A program made the translations under genes and the position numbers. Shown here in pieces: positions 13,236 through 19,939 of a DNA stretch of 19,939 bases; position 1 is the first letter of the stretch, and the number at the start of each line of letters is the position of its first letter. This DNA is from JBQTJN01 sp052387095 (lineage in GTDB: Bacteria; Pseudomonadota; Alphaproteobacteria; Micavibrionales; Micavibrionaceae): assembly GCA_052387095.1 (NCBI GenBank), contig JBQTJN010000004.1, forward strand, positions 1-19,939. The letters are read 5' to 3'. The notes beneath the pieces are model-generated. The model worked only from the letters and a program-made list of their open reading frames with translations, searched no databases and was not told the DNA's origin.

Positions 13236-14282
13236 ATGAACACAGTCCAACTCGATAAAATTGCCTCGGTCACCCGCAACCTCAATCTCGATTACGATGT
13301 CGAGTTGACGGACAAACTCTCCTGCGACATGGGCACGGTCATCGCTGCGCAGGTGCTGCAGGATAAATCGATCTATAACGAACTCGAACTCCCGACGGGC
13401 CGCCTGTCGAAACTCAAGAAAGACGACATCATCGCCGTCGCGCTCGGCGAGCGTATGGCGCTTAAGGGCTTCGCCGGGCACCTGCCATCCAGCCTTGCCG
13501 TCGATGACGTCATTCACCTGCTCAATATGGGCGGCGTCGCCGGTATCTGCACCAGCGCCAACGTCCACGAAGTCGGCGAGCCGCTCCGGATCCGCGTGCT
13601 TGGCGGCATCGCTCGCAACGGCAAACTGCTCAATATAGGCCAGGCGAAATTGTTCGAACCGGCCGATAAACTCACCTCCAACATCCCGCTGATCATCGTC
13701 ACCGGCTCCAGCATGGATAGCGGCAAAACCACCGTCGCCGTCGAGATTATCAAGACCCTGACCCGCATCGGCATGAAAATCGCCGGCGCCAAGGTCACAG
13801 GCGTCGGCGCCGCACGCGATTTGTTCAAGATGGAAGATTACGGAGTCGATGAAACCGTCTCTTTCGTCGATGCAGGCATCACCTCGACCGCCAATATCGA
13901 CGCGGACATACTTGTAAGTATCGCCAAGGGTGCGCTCAACCACCTCGCCCGCAAAAAACCCGACGCCATCATGGTCGAATTCGGCGACGGCCTCATGGGC
14001 CGCTACGGCGTCACGCCAATTTTAAAGGATAAGGAGATTCAGAAAAACGTCCGCCTGCACCTGGGCTGCGCGCGCGATCCCGTCGGCGCCATCAAGCTGG
14101 CGGAGGAATGCGCGAAAATCGGTATCCCCCTCGATGTTATGAGCGGCCCTATCACCGACAACGAGGTCGGCAAGGAACTGATGCGCGAACACCTCGATAT
14201 CCTCACCTATAATGCCTTCACGCCGAGCAACAATGACTGGCTGGATCTTGTGATTGCCAGATGGGCAGGCCAGCATGCCTGA
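13236..14282 (+). CDS. P-loop NTPase-fold protein heading the arginine operon (possible N-acyl step)
   Basis: A 348-aa cytosolic protein. The N-terminal part (about 1-145) looks beta-rich, with the distinctive ALKGFAGHLPSSLAVDD and HLLNMGGVAGICTSAN segments. The C-terminal part (about 150-345) has a Walker A, GSSMDSGKTT (G157-T166, Lys164), and an acidic strand IMVEFGDGLMGRYGV (245-259) placed as in dethiobiotin-synthetase/MobB/DUF1611-type P-loop enzymes. DUF1611 includes DgcN, a D-glutamate N-acetyltransferase that uses this fold. The next gene, argC, starts 8 nt inside this one, so it belongs to the arginine operon, which shows no argA or argJ in the window. A role in N-acylating glutamate, or activating its protecting group, is a hypothesis. 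Alternatives are a regulator or an unrelated CobQ-like ligase. Confidence 0.75.
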   Translation: MNTVQLDKIASVTRNLNLDYDVELTDKLSCDMGTVIAAQVLQDKSIYNELELPTGRLSKLKKDDIIAVALGERMALKGFAGHLPSSLAVDDVIHLLNMGGVAGICTSANVHEVGEPLRIRVLGGIARNGKLLNIGQAKLFEPADKLTSNIPLIIVTGSSMDSGKTTVAVEIIKTLTRIGMKIAGAKVTGVGAARDLFKMEDYGVDETVSFVDAGITSTANIDADILVSIAKGALNHLARKKPDAIMVEFGDGLMGRYGVTPILKDKEIQKNVRLHLGCARDPVGAIKLAEECAKIGIPLDVMSGPITDNEVGKELMREHLDILTYNAFTPSNNDWLDLVIARWAGQHA

Positions 14283-15279
14283 AACAATCAAAGCTTCCAT
14301 CGTCGGCATCACCGGCTACACCGGCCTCGAGTTGCTGCGCCTGCTGCTTGTGCACCCGCATGTTGAAATTGCGCGCCTCACCTCGCGCCAGCATGACAAT
14401 GAATCCATCGGCGATGTCTACCCACACCTCGCGCATCTGGATTTTGCAATCACCAATCCCGATCCTGCAACCCTCACGAAGGAAAGCGACGTCGTCTTCC
14501 TCTGCCTGCCGCATAAAACCGCACAGGATGTCGTCGCCGCGCTGCACGGCAAGGTTAAGGTCATCGATCTTTCCGCTGATTACCGTCTCGACGACGCTTC
14601 CGCGTATGAAAAATATTATGAATCCCACAAGCACCCGCATCTTTTGAAAGAAATCGTCTATGGCCTGCCGGAAACAACCGCGGCCGGTAAAATCGCGAAA
14701 GCCTCGACCGTTGCCAACCCCGGCTGCTTCGCCCTCCTCTCGCAGATTTTGCTGCACCCGTTCAGGGGGCTGATCAAACATGCAGATATCTTCGCTATCA
14801 CCGGCTCAAGCGGCGCCGGAAAATATCCCGGCGAAGGCACGCACCACCCTGTGCGCAATCACAACATCAAAAGCTACAACATCAACAAGCACCGCCACAT
14901 CCCGGAAATCACCCGCGGCGGCGGCATTACCGAAGAGCAGCTCAATTTTGTCCCGACCTCCGGTCCGTTCACGCGCGGCATTTTCGCGAACGCTTTCCTT
15001 ACATTGAAAAACACCGCTGACATAGCCGCGCTCGTGAACAAAGCCTATGACGGCAAACCCTTCATCCGTCTGCAGAACCATGTGGCGCTCGCCGATATTG
15101 TCGGCTCCAACTTCACCGATCTGCATTTCCAGCTTGGCCATGATGGCCGCATACTGGCGCAGGGCGCGCTCGACAACCTCGTCAAGGGCGCGGCAGGCTG
15201 CGCCGTGCAGAATATGAATTTGATGTTCGGACTGAACGAAACTGAAGGTTTAATCAATTTAGGACCTGTATATCCATGA
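14275..15279 (+). CDS. argC: N-acyl-gamma-glutamyl-phosphate reductase (ArgC/LysY family)
   Basis: A 334-aa NADPH-dependent reductase converting N-acyl-glutamyl-phosphate to the semialdehyde, third step of arginine synthesis. Rossmann motif GITGYTGLELL, LCLPHK, IDLSADYRL, YGLPE, catalytic C151 in ANPGCFA, general-base region HRHIPEI (206-212) and the C-terminal DNLVKGAAGCAVQNMN are all in place. Two differences from standard ArgC: the segment after TGSSGAG reads KYPGEGTHHPVRNHNIKSY rather than the usual pattern, and the usual PHLxPMxRGI reads PTSGPFTRGI. From memory, the HHPxR pattern recalls LysY-type reductases. I chose ATG 14275 over TTG 14254; GGCAGG upstream can serve as ribosome site. 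It overlaps the P-loop gene by 8 nt and argB by 4 nt. Confidence 0.93.
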   Translation: MPETIKASIVGITGYTGLELLRLLLVHPHVEIARLTSRQHDNESIGDVYPHLAHLDFAITNPDPATLTKESDVVFLCLPHKTAQDVVAALHGKVKVIDLSADYRLDDASAYEKYYESHKHPHLLKEIVYGLPETTAAGKIAKASTVANPGCFALLSQILLHPFRGLIKHADIFAITGSSGAGKYPGEGTHHPVRNHNIKSYNINKHRHIPEITRGGGITEEQLNFVPTSGPFTRGIFANAFLTLKNTADIAALVNKAYDGKPFIRLQNHVALADIVGSNFTDLHFQLGHDGRILAQGALDNLVKGAAGCAVQNMNLMFGLNETEGLINLGPVYP

Positions 15280-16193
15280 CACACACCGTACCAAAATTCG
15301 TCATCGACGCTTTCTATGAGAGCAAGTTCCGCGACAACCTGTTCGTGATCAAGGCCGGCGGCAAGATCATCGAGGATCAGGCCATTCTTGATAACCTCAT
15401 CTCCAACATTCACGATCTTACGCGCATCGGCATCAAGATCCTGCTGGTCTACGGCTTCGGCCGTGCCGTCGATGAGAAAACCGAGTCGGCCGGCCTGAAT
15501 GTCATCAAGCACGAAGGCCGCCGCGTGACCGACGCCGCCACCCTGCAGATCATCAAGGACGTTGTCGGCGGCGATCTCTCGCTCAAAATCTCGCAAAGCA
15601 TGGCTCGCAGCCACCTGCCCGGCATTTCGCTGAACGCCGTCCCTGCCGACTGGATGAAAATCGAGCTCCGCCCGAAACAACCTTTCGATTTCGGTTTTGT
15701 CGGCGATATCAAGAGCGCCGAAGGCCGCGCCATCCTGCGTATGTTCCGCGTCAGCAACTTCATCGCCTGCTCCTGCCTCGGCGTGACGGGAGGCGGCGAA
15801 ATCTGCAACGTCAATGCCGACACCATCGCGACCCAGATCGCCATCGCCGTCAAAGCGCACAAACTGATCTTCCTGAGCGATGTCGACGGCGTAGAAATCA
15901 ACGGCAAACCCGCCGATATCATCACCGCCGACCAAATTCCCGCCCTCATAGAAAACGGCACCGTCACGGGCGGCATGCGCGTCAAGCTGGAAAACTGTTT
16001 TACCGCGCTGAAAGCGGGCGTGCGCCGCATCCACCTCATCAGCGGCCTGCGCCAGAACGCACTCGAGAGCGAGATTTACGAACCCGTCGGCCCCGGCACC
16101 ATGCTGCTGATGGAATCGGAACGCACCAGCTATTTAAACGAAATCGAGGCTTTGAAAGTCATCGAAGCTCAGAAATTTGTGAGCCGGAGGTAA
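15276..16193 (+). CDS. argB: N-acylglutamate kinase (ArgB-like, divergent)
   Basis: A 305-aa amino-acid kinase phosphorylating the gamma-carboxylate of N-acylglutamate, second arginine step. Phosphate-binding FVIKAGGK (K26), the acyl-amino-acid motif GRRVTD (81-86, usual GLRVTD), CNVNADT (177-183), LIFLSDVDGV and VTGGMRVKLE with K237 are visible. The second Gly-rich loop, normally HGGG, reads YGFG (59-62), and the usual IDGR...GIGTMI end reads SGLR...GPGTML. Several stretches (GGMRVK, the Gly-Pro-Gly-Thr tail) recall the Xanthomonas/eukaryote-type kinases more than E. coli ArgB, but there is no C-terminal GNAT domain. It overlaps argC by 4 nt (ATGA). The kinase class is firm; the exact N-acyl group is uncertain. 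Confidence 0.87.
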   Translation: MTHTVPKFVIDAFYESKFRDNLFVIKAGGKIIEDQAILDNLISNIHDLTRIGIKILLVYGFGRAVDEKTESAGLNVIKHEGRRVTDAATLQIIKDVVGGDLSLKISQSMARSHLPGISLNAVPADWMKIELRPKQPFDFGFVGDIKSAEGRAILRMFRVSNFIACSCLGVTGGGEICNVNADTIATQIAIAVKAHKLIFLSDVDGVEINGKPADIITADQIPALIENGTVTGGMRVKLENCFTALKAGVRRIHLISGLRQNALESEIYEPVGPGTMLLMESERTSYLNEIEALKVIEAQKFVSRR

Positions 16194-16196
16194 AAC

Positions 16197-17393
16197 ATGT
16201 CAGAAAAAACACAAAATATTATCAAGGAAACGGACTCTCTTCTTATTTCCACCTATACATCCCAACCTATTGTGCTCGACCACGCCGAAGGCGCCTATGC
16301 CTGGGATGTCGATGGCAAAAAATACCTCGATTTCGCGATCGGCATTGCCGTCGCCTCACTCGGCCACGCCAACCCGGCCATTCTCAAAACCGTACGAGAG
16401 CAATCTGAAAAACTGATGATCTGCCAGTCCTCTTATCCCACACAGCCCAAACTCGACTGCGCCCGGCTGCTTGTCGATAACACGTGCTTCGATCAGGTTT
16501 ATTTTTCCAACAGCGGCACCGAGAGCGTCGAGGCCTGTCTGAAAATGGTCCGCAAATGGGCCTATGAGAATAAATCGAAGGACTGCAATGAGATCATCGT
16601 CTTCCGCAAATCTTTCCATGGCCGCACTTACGGCTCTGCCAGCATCACGGAGAAACGCTTCGTCCAGCCTTTCTTTGAACCTTACCTGCCCGGCATTCAC
16701 TTCGCGGAATTTAACAATCTTGAATCGGTGAAAAAACTTGTCTCCGATAAAACCTGCGCTATTTTAGTCGAACCAATACAGGGCGAGGGCGGCCTCATGC
16801 CGGGTTCACCTGAATTCCTGCGGGGCCTGCGCGATCTTTGCGACAAGAACGAAATCGCGCTCGTGTTCGACGAAGTGCAATGTGGCTTCGGCCGCATTGG
16901 TTACCTCATGGCCTACGAAGCCTTCGGCGTCGAGCCGGATCTCGGGGCCTGGGCGAAAGGCATGGGCGGCGGATTCCCTGTCGGCTGCATGATGGCGAAG
17001 AAAAAATTCTCAGCCTTCGAAGTCGGAACGCACGGCACCACCTATGGCGGCAATCCGCTCGCCTGCGCCGTCGCCGCCACTGTCATCCGCGAAATGCTGA
17101 AACCCGGATTCCTGGAGAATGTCCGCAAGACCGGCGAATATTTCATGGAAGGCCTGAAAAAAATCCAGCGCGATTCGAACAAGGTCACGGATATTCGCGG
17201 CATGGGCCTGATGGCGGGCGTCGATGTCACCGTCGATATCAAGAAACTGATCCCGGCTGTCCAGAAAAACGGGCTGCTGACCACGCAGGCCGGCAACAGC
17301 ATCCTGCGCCTGACACCGCCGCTGACCATTACAAAAGCCCAGATCGACGATGCGCTCGTTATTATTAACAAAACATTGCAGGAAGCCGAATAG
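16197..17393 (+). CDS. argD: N-acylornithine aminotransferase (ArgD family)
   Basis: A 398-aa class III PLP aminotransferase giving N-acylornithine from the semialdehyde with glutamate as donor. Landmarks: DVDGKKYLDFAIGIAVASLGHANP; SNSGTESVEACLKMVRKW; FHGRTYGSASIT; VEPIQGEGG; PLP-pairing Asp225 in FDEVQCGFGR; Schiff-base Lys254 in GAWAKGMGGGFPVG; HGTTYGGNPLACA; and RLTPPLTI. The region that is normally HxSNLYY near residue 75 reads MICQSSYPTQP, a substrate-entry difference. A strong GGAGG ribosome site (16186-16190) overlaps the end of argB, with 3 nt between genes. Class III relatives such as GABA or succinylornithine aminotransferase are possible by sequence, but the operon supports ArgD. 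Confidence 0.92.
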   Translation: MSEKTQNIIKETDSLLISTYTSQPIVLDHAEGAYAWDVDGKKYLDFAIGIAVASLGHANPAILKTVREQSEKLMICQSSYPTQPKLDCARLLVDNTCFDQVYFSNSGTESVEACLKMVRKWAYENKSKDCNEIIVFRKSFHGRTYGSASITEKRFVQPFFEPYLPGIHFAEFNNLESVKKLVSDKTCAILVEPIQGEGGLMPGSPEFLRGLRDLCDKNEIALVFDEVQCGFGRIGYLMAYEAFGVEPDLGAWAKGMGGGFPVGCMMAKKKFSAFEVGTHGTTYGGNPLACAVAATVIREMLKPGFLENVRKTGEYFMEGLKKIQRDSNKVTDIRGMGLMAGVDVTVDIKKLIPAVQKNGLLTTQAGNSILRLTPPLTITKAQIDDALVIINKTLQEAE

Positions 17394-17395
17394 AC

Positions 17396-18292
17396 ATGAA
17401 CCAGACCATTCGCCACTTTATTGATTTTGACGATATTCCCGTCGACACGTTGAAAAAGATCCTCGCTCATGCCCATGAAATGAAGCGTTTGAAATTTACC
17501 CCGCCGCAGATCTTTCAGGGCCTGTCGCTCGCCATGGTTTTTGACAAGCGTTCCACCCGTACACGCATGAGCTTTGAAATCGCCATGAAGCAGCTGGGCG
17601 GACACATACTCGTTATGAATCGCGAAGATATGGGGATCAGCGGCGCTGAAAATGTCGAGGACACGGCGAATGTCATGTCACGCTACGTCGACACCATCAT
17701 GATCCGCGTCAGCAAACATGAGGAATTGCTGGATCTTGTCAGGCATGCGCGTAGTCCGATCATTAATGGCATGACGGATCACTGCCATCCCTGCCAGGTC
17801 ATGGCCGATATGATGACGATCCAGGAAAAACTGGGCAAAATTGAAGGTAAGCGCATCGCCTGGTTCGGCGATTTCAACAACATGACCCGCACTTTTATCC
17901 AGGCTGCAAAGGTCTGGAATTTCCAGCTTGTCGTATCGACGCCGCAGGACCTGAAACCTAAAAATCTTCCCAAGCATGTTGAATATATCGAGGATGCGCA
18001 AAAAGCCGCTGAAAATGCCGATGTCATTGTGACGGATACATGGGTTTCCATGGGGCAGGAAGGCAAGGCGATTGATAAATTTTTCCCGTGGCAAGTCAAC
18101 GCTGCCCTCATGAAGCGTGCCAAGCCGCAAGCCATTTTCATGCATTGCATGGCGATTCACCGCAACGAGGAAGTGACCGACGAAGTACTGGCCACACCGG
18201 CATCCGTCGTTTACGACGAGGCCGAAAACCGCCTCCATGTGCAAAAATCCATCCTCGCCTGGTGCCTTGAAAATGCAGGCGTGAAAATTTGA
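17396..18292 (+). CDS. argF: Ornithine (or N-acylornithine) carbamoyltransferase, ArgF family
   Basis: A 298-aa carbamoyltransferase. Carbamoyl-phosphate residues are intact: STRT (53-56), R104 and HPCQ (131-134). The amino-acid side keeps D214 and SMG (218-220) in DTWVSMG, and R279 in ENRLHVQK. The loop that is HCLPAHRGEEV in ornithine transcarbamylases reads HCMAIHRNEEV (250-260), which loses the conserved Leu-Pro; the GDGNNV helix start reads GDFNNMTRT. These changes sit at the ornithine/N-acylornithine pocket, so the true acceptor may be an N-acylornithine, as in the acetyl- and succinylornithine carbamoyltransferases of Xanthomonas and Bacteroides. Two nt separate it from the argD stop. 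Carbamoyltransferase family is certain; acceptor is inference. Confidence 0.92.
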   Translation: MNQTIRHFIDFDDIPVDTLKKILAHAHEMKRLKFTPPQIFQGLSLAMVFDKRSTRTRMSFEIAMKQLGGHILVMNREDMGISGAENVEDTANVMSRYVDTIMIRVSKHEELLDLVRHARSPIINGMTDHCHPCQVMADMMTIQEKLGKIEGKRIAWFGDFNNMTRTFIQAAKVWNFQLVVSTPQDLKPKNLPKHVEYIEDAQKAAENADVIVTDTWVSMGQEGKAIDKFFPWQVNAALMKRAKPQAIFMHCMAIHRNEEVTDEVLATPASVVYDEAENRLHVQKSILAWCLENAGVKI

Positions 18293-18307
18293 AATTTAAT
18301 TTAAGGT

Positions 18308-18334
18308 GTCATCCCCGCGAAGGCGGGGATGACA
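18308..18334. repeat. Solo palindromic repeat, copy E (argF-argG gap)
   Basis: GTCATCCCCGC-GAA-GGCGGGGATGACA, a symmetric hairpin in which both outer ends are of the GTCAT type. It has no partner and no cargo. It lies 15 nt after argF and 21 nt before argG, and could fold in the argF-argG transcript and change the relative yield of ArgG. A ribosome site (GAAAGAGAAAGG) follows it. Confidence 0.92.
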
Positions 18335-18355
18335 ATGAAAGAGAAAGGTTAAATT

Positions 18356-19582
18356 ATGACCAAAGAAAAAGTTGTTCTCGCCTATTCCGGCGGCCTGGAT
18401 ACTTCCGTCATTCTCAAATGGCTGATCGAGGAAGGCTATGACGTCATTGCCTACATTGCCGATGTCGGGCAGGAAGAGGATTTCGCCGCGGCAAAAGAAA
18501 AAGCCCTTAAAGTCGGCGCATCGAAAGTTTACGTAGAGGATCTCAGGGAAGAATTCGTCACCGATTATATTTTTCCGGCTTTCAAGGCCAATGCGGTTTA
18601 TGAAAGCCGCTATTTGCTCGGCACCTCCGTCGCGCGCCCTGTCATCGCCAAACGCCAGATCGAAATCGCGAGGCTGGAAAAAGCCCAGTATGTCGCGCAT
18701 GGCGCCACCGGCAAGGGCAACGACCAGGTCCGCTTCGAGCTCGGCTATTATGCGCTGCAGCCTGACATCAAGGTCATCGCGCCCTGGAAGATGCCGGAAT
18801 TCCTGAGCCGTTTTCGCGGCCGGACCGATATGATCCATTATTCGGAGCAGCACGGCATTCCGATCAAAGCCTCGCGCGCCAAACCCTATTCCGAGGACGA
18901 CAATCTCCTGCACATCTCGCACGAGGCCGGCATTCTCGAAGATCCGGGCGCGGCTTGCGCCGAGGATGTCTATTCCCGCACCGCCTCGCTGGAAAAGGCG
19001 CCGAATACACCTGACCTTATTGCCCTCACATTCAAAGACGGCATCCCGGTCAAGGTTGAAAACAAAACAGATGACACGAAAAAGACCAAGCCGCTGGAGT
19101 TGTTCGTCTACCTGAATGAACTTGGCTCCAAACACGGTATTGGCCGCCTCGACATGGTGGAAAACCGCTTTGTCGGCATCAAGTCGCGCGGCGTTTATGA
19201 AACACCGGGCGGCACGATCCTGCTCAACGCCCACCGCGATCTGGAACCGTTGGTCATGGACCGCGAAGTCATGCGCATCCGCGACCAGCTTTCTCTTAAA
19301 GTCGCGGAGCTGATCTATAACGGCTTCTGGTTCTCGCCGGAATTCGAATTCCTGATGAAATGCATCGACTTCAGCCAGGAAAATGTCGACGGCACGGTCG
19401 AAATCAAGCTCTTCAAGGGCCATGCCTACCCGGTTTCGCGCTCCTCAGACAAAGCGCTCTACGATCCGAAACAATCCTCGATGGACGAAGCCGGCGGCTA
19501 CGATCAGCAGGACGCGCAGGGCTTCATCCGCATCAACGCCGTAAGGTTGCGTAATCATGCGCGTATTCGTGGTAAAAAATAA
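18356..19582 (+). CDS. argG: Argininosuccinate synthase ArgG
   Basis: A 408-aa cytosolic ligase joining citrulline and aspartate with ATP to give argininosuccinate. The P-loop-like AYSGGLDTS (9-17), SRYLLGTSVARPVIAKRQIEIA, AHGATGKGNDQVRFELGY, SEDDNLLHISHEAGILEDP, and RGVYETPGGTILL toward the C-terminus mark the standard enzyme at its usual length. Unlike the ArgB, ArgC and ArgF proteins upstream it shows no odd active-site change, as expected if any altered protecting group is removed before this step. It is separated from argF by a 63-nt gap holding repeat copy E. The stop codon shares one base with the next start (TAATG). Confidence 0.97.
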   Translation: MTKEKVVLAYSGGLDTSVILKWLIEEGYDVIAYIADVGQEEDFAAAKEKALKVGASKVYVEDLREEFVTDYIFPAFKANAVYESRYLLGTSVARPVIAKRQIEIARLEKAQYVAHGATGKGNDQVRFELGYYALQPDIKVIAPWKMPEFLSRFRGRTDMIHYSEQHGIPIKASRAKPYSEDDNLLHISHEAGILEDPGAACAEDVYSRTASLEKAPNTPDLIALTFKDGIPVKVENKTDDTKKTKPLELFVYLNELGSKHGIGRLDMVENRFVGIKSRGVYETPGGTILLNAHRDLEPLVMDREVMRIRDQLSLKVAELIYNGFWFSPEFEFLMKCIDFSQENVDGTVEIKLFKGHAYPVSRSSDKALYDPKQSSMDEAGGYDQQDAQGFIRINAVRLRNHARIRGKK

Positions 19583-19938
19583 TGAATGAACTTTTCATTG
19601 GATTAATTTTGAGTGGGTTCGGAGCAATATGTTTTATTGCATATAACCATCATACATATTTTATGAAGTGCTTTTCGTATTTAATGATTTTTCCGGTTGT
19701 TGTAGTATGGACAATGTTTAGCTACCAATTAGGAATTTGGATTTTAAATCAGAAATTTTATGAAAGAATTTCTACTAAAAAACTGGAAGTTGAATTTTCA
19801 CAATTTTCACTGCTCCTTAAGCAAGCAGTAAATATTGCCTTAATTCCGAACTTTTATATATTTGCGCCTATTTTATTTCAATTATTTATAATTATAGTAT
19901 GGATCATAACCAAAGAGATACATAAGGAGGGATCATGA
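19582..19938 (+). CDS. Small AT-rich membrane protein, unknown function
   Basis: A 118-aa protein that I do not recognise. It has three to four hydrophobic stretches (about 4-22, 29-55 and, at the C-terminal end, 90-110) separated by a charged middle (KFYERISTKKLEVEF), so it is likely a small inner-membrane protein. Codons are strongly A/T-ending, quite unlike argG, which suggests later acquisition. The ATG at 19582 overlaps the argG stop by one base, so it could be translated by re-initiation. At its end a perfect AGGAGG and an ATG in an ATGA overlap start another gene, implying a two-gene unit that continues past the window. Confidence 0.7.
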   Translation: MNELFIGLILSGFGAICFIAYNHHTYFMKCFSYLMIFPVVVVWTMFSYQLGIWILNQKFYERISTKKLEVEFSQFSLLLKQAVNIALIPNFYIFAPILFQLFIIIVWIITKEIHKEGS

Positions 19939-19939
19939 C
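19924..19939 (+). promoter_or_regulatory. Ribosome binding site and start codon of the next gene
   Basis: AAGGAGG (19924-19930) lies 4 nt before an ATG at 19935, which overlaps the TGA stop of the small membrane gene (ATGA). Only the first codon of that gene is in the window, so its product is unknown. Confidence 0.75.

Noticed and set aside
15045..16034. 329-codon minus-strand frame opposite argC/argB
   Set aside because: Antisense shadow produced by GC-rich third positions; no domain signal, and the plus-strand genes are certain.
3309..18334. CRISPR array made from the GC-rich palindromes
   Set aside because: Copies are kilobases apart with genes between them, in alternating orientation, with no regular spacers and no cas genes.
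18296..19423. 375-codon minus-strand frame opposite argG
   Set aside because: Shadow of ArgG; its start lies inside argG and its end in repeat copy E (HPRLRGDD-type residues).

Overview
The window reads as chromosomal DNA of a free-living alphaproteobacterium. The strongest taxonomic pointer is a full-length CtrA (2585-3292), the cell-cycle master regulator confined to Alphaproteobacteria. It is supported by a TipF-like degenerate EAL protein, a flagellar export ATPase (FliI) and KdsB (Kdo-containing LPS). Most genes are moderately GC-rich with C/G-ending codons. Four stretches are clearly more AT-rich: 2500-2584, 8450-8740, 11356-11785 and 19582-19938. I cannot assign a genus from sequence alone.

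Layout. 1-1286 (minus): fliI, cut by the window edge. 1441-2418: a secreted, Ala/Thr/Pro-rich peptidoglycan-binding protein closed by a clear terminator. 2585-3292: ctrA, behind an AT-rich leader with TTAA tetramers phased every 10 bp. 3437-6393: pgsA, pyrD and tipF-like. 6598-12849: a YejA-type peptide-binding protein and the YejB and YejE permeases, interrupted by a small GIY-YIG gene, a kdsB/histidine-phosphatase pair overlapping by 4 nt, and an AT-rich orphan gene; no yejF ATPase gene is in the window. 12850-13235: an unexplained gap. 13236-19582: an arginine cluster (P-loop protein, argC, argB, argD, argF, argG) whose first five genes overlap or nearly touch. 19582-19938: a small AT-rich membrane protein that runs into another gene.

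Two systems stand out. First, the arginine operon begins with a P-loop NTPase-fold protein instead of a recognisable glutamate N-acetyltransferase. Its ArgB, ArgC and ArgF also deviate at acyl- or substrate-site motifs (for example HCMA where ornithine carbamoyltransferases have HCLP). Together these make a variant N-acyl arginine route worth testing. Second, a GC-rich palindromic repeat (GTCATCCCCGC...GCGGGGATCCGG) occurs at five intergenic places. In four of them it forms inward-facing pairs. In three of those pairs the left and right ends differ at the same base, and two pairs enclose a small gene (the GIY-YIG gene and the AT-rich orphan). That layout looks like the ends of small mobile modules.

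The fliI, ctrA and tipF-like genes fit a motility/cell-cycle theme. yejABE and the Kdo gene are envelope functions. pgsA (phospholipid) and pyrD (pyrimidine) are housekeeping.
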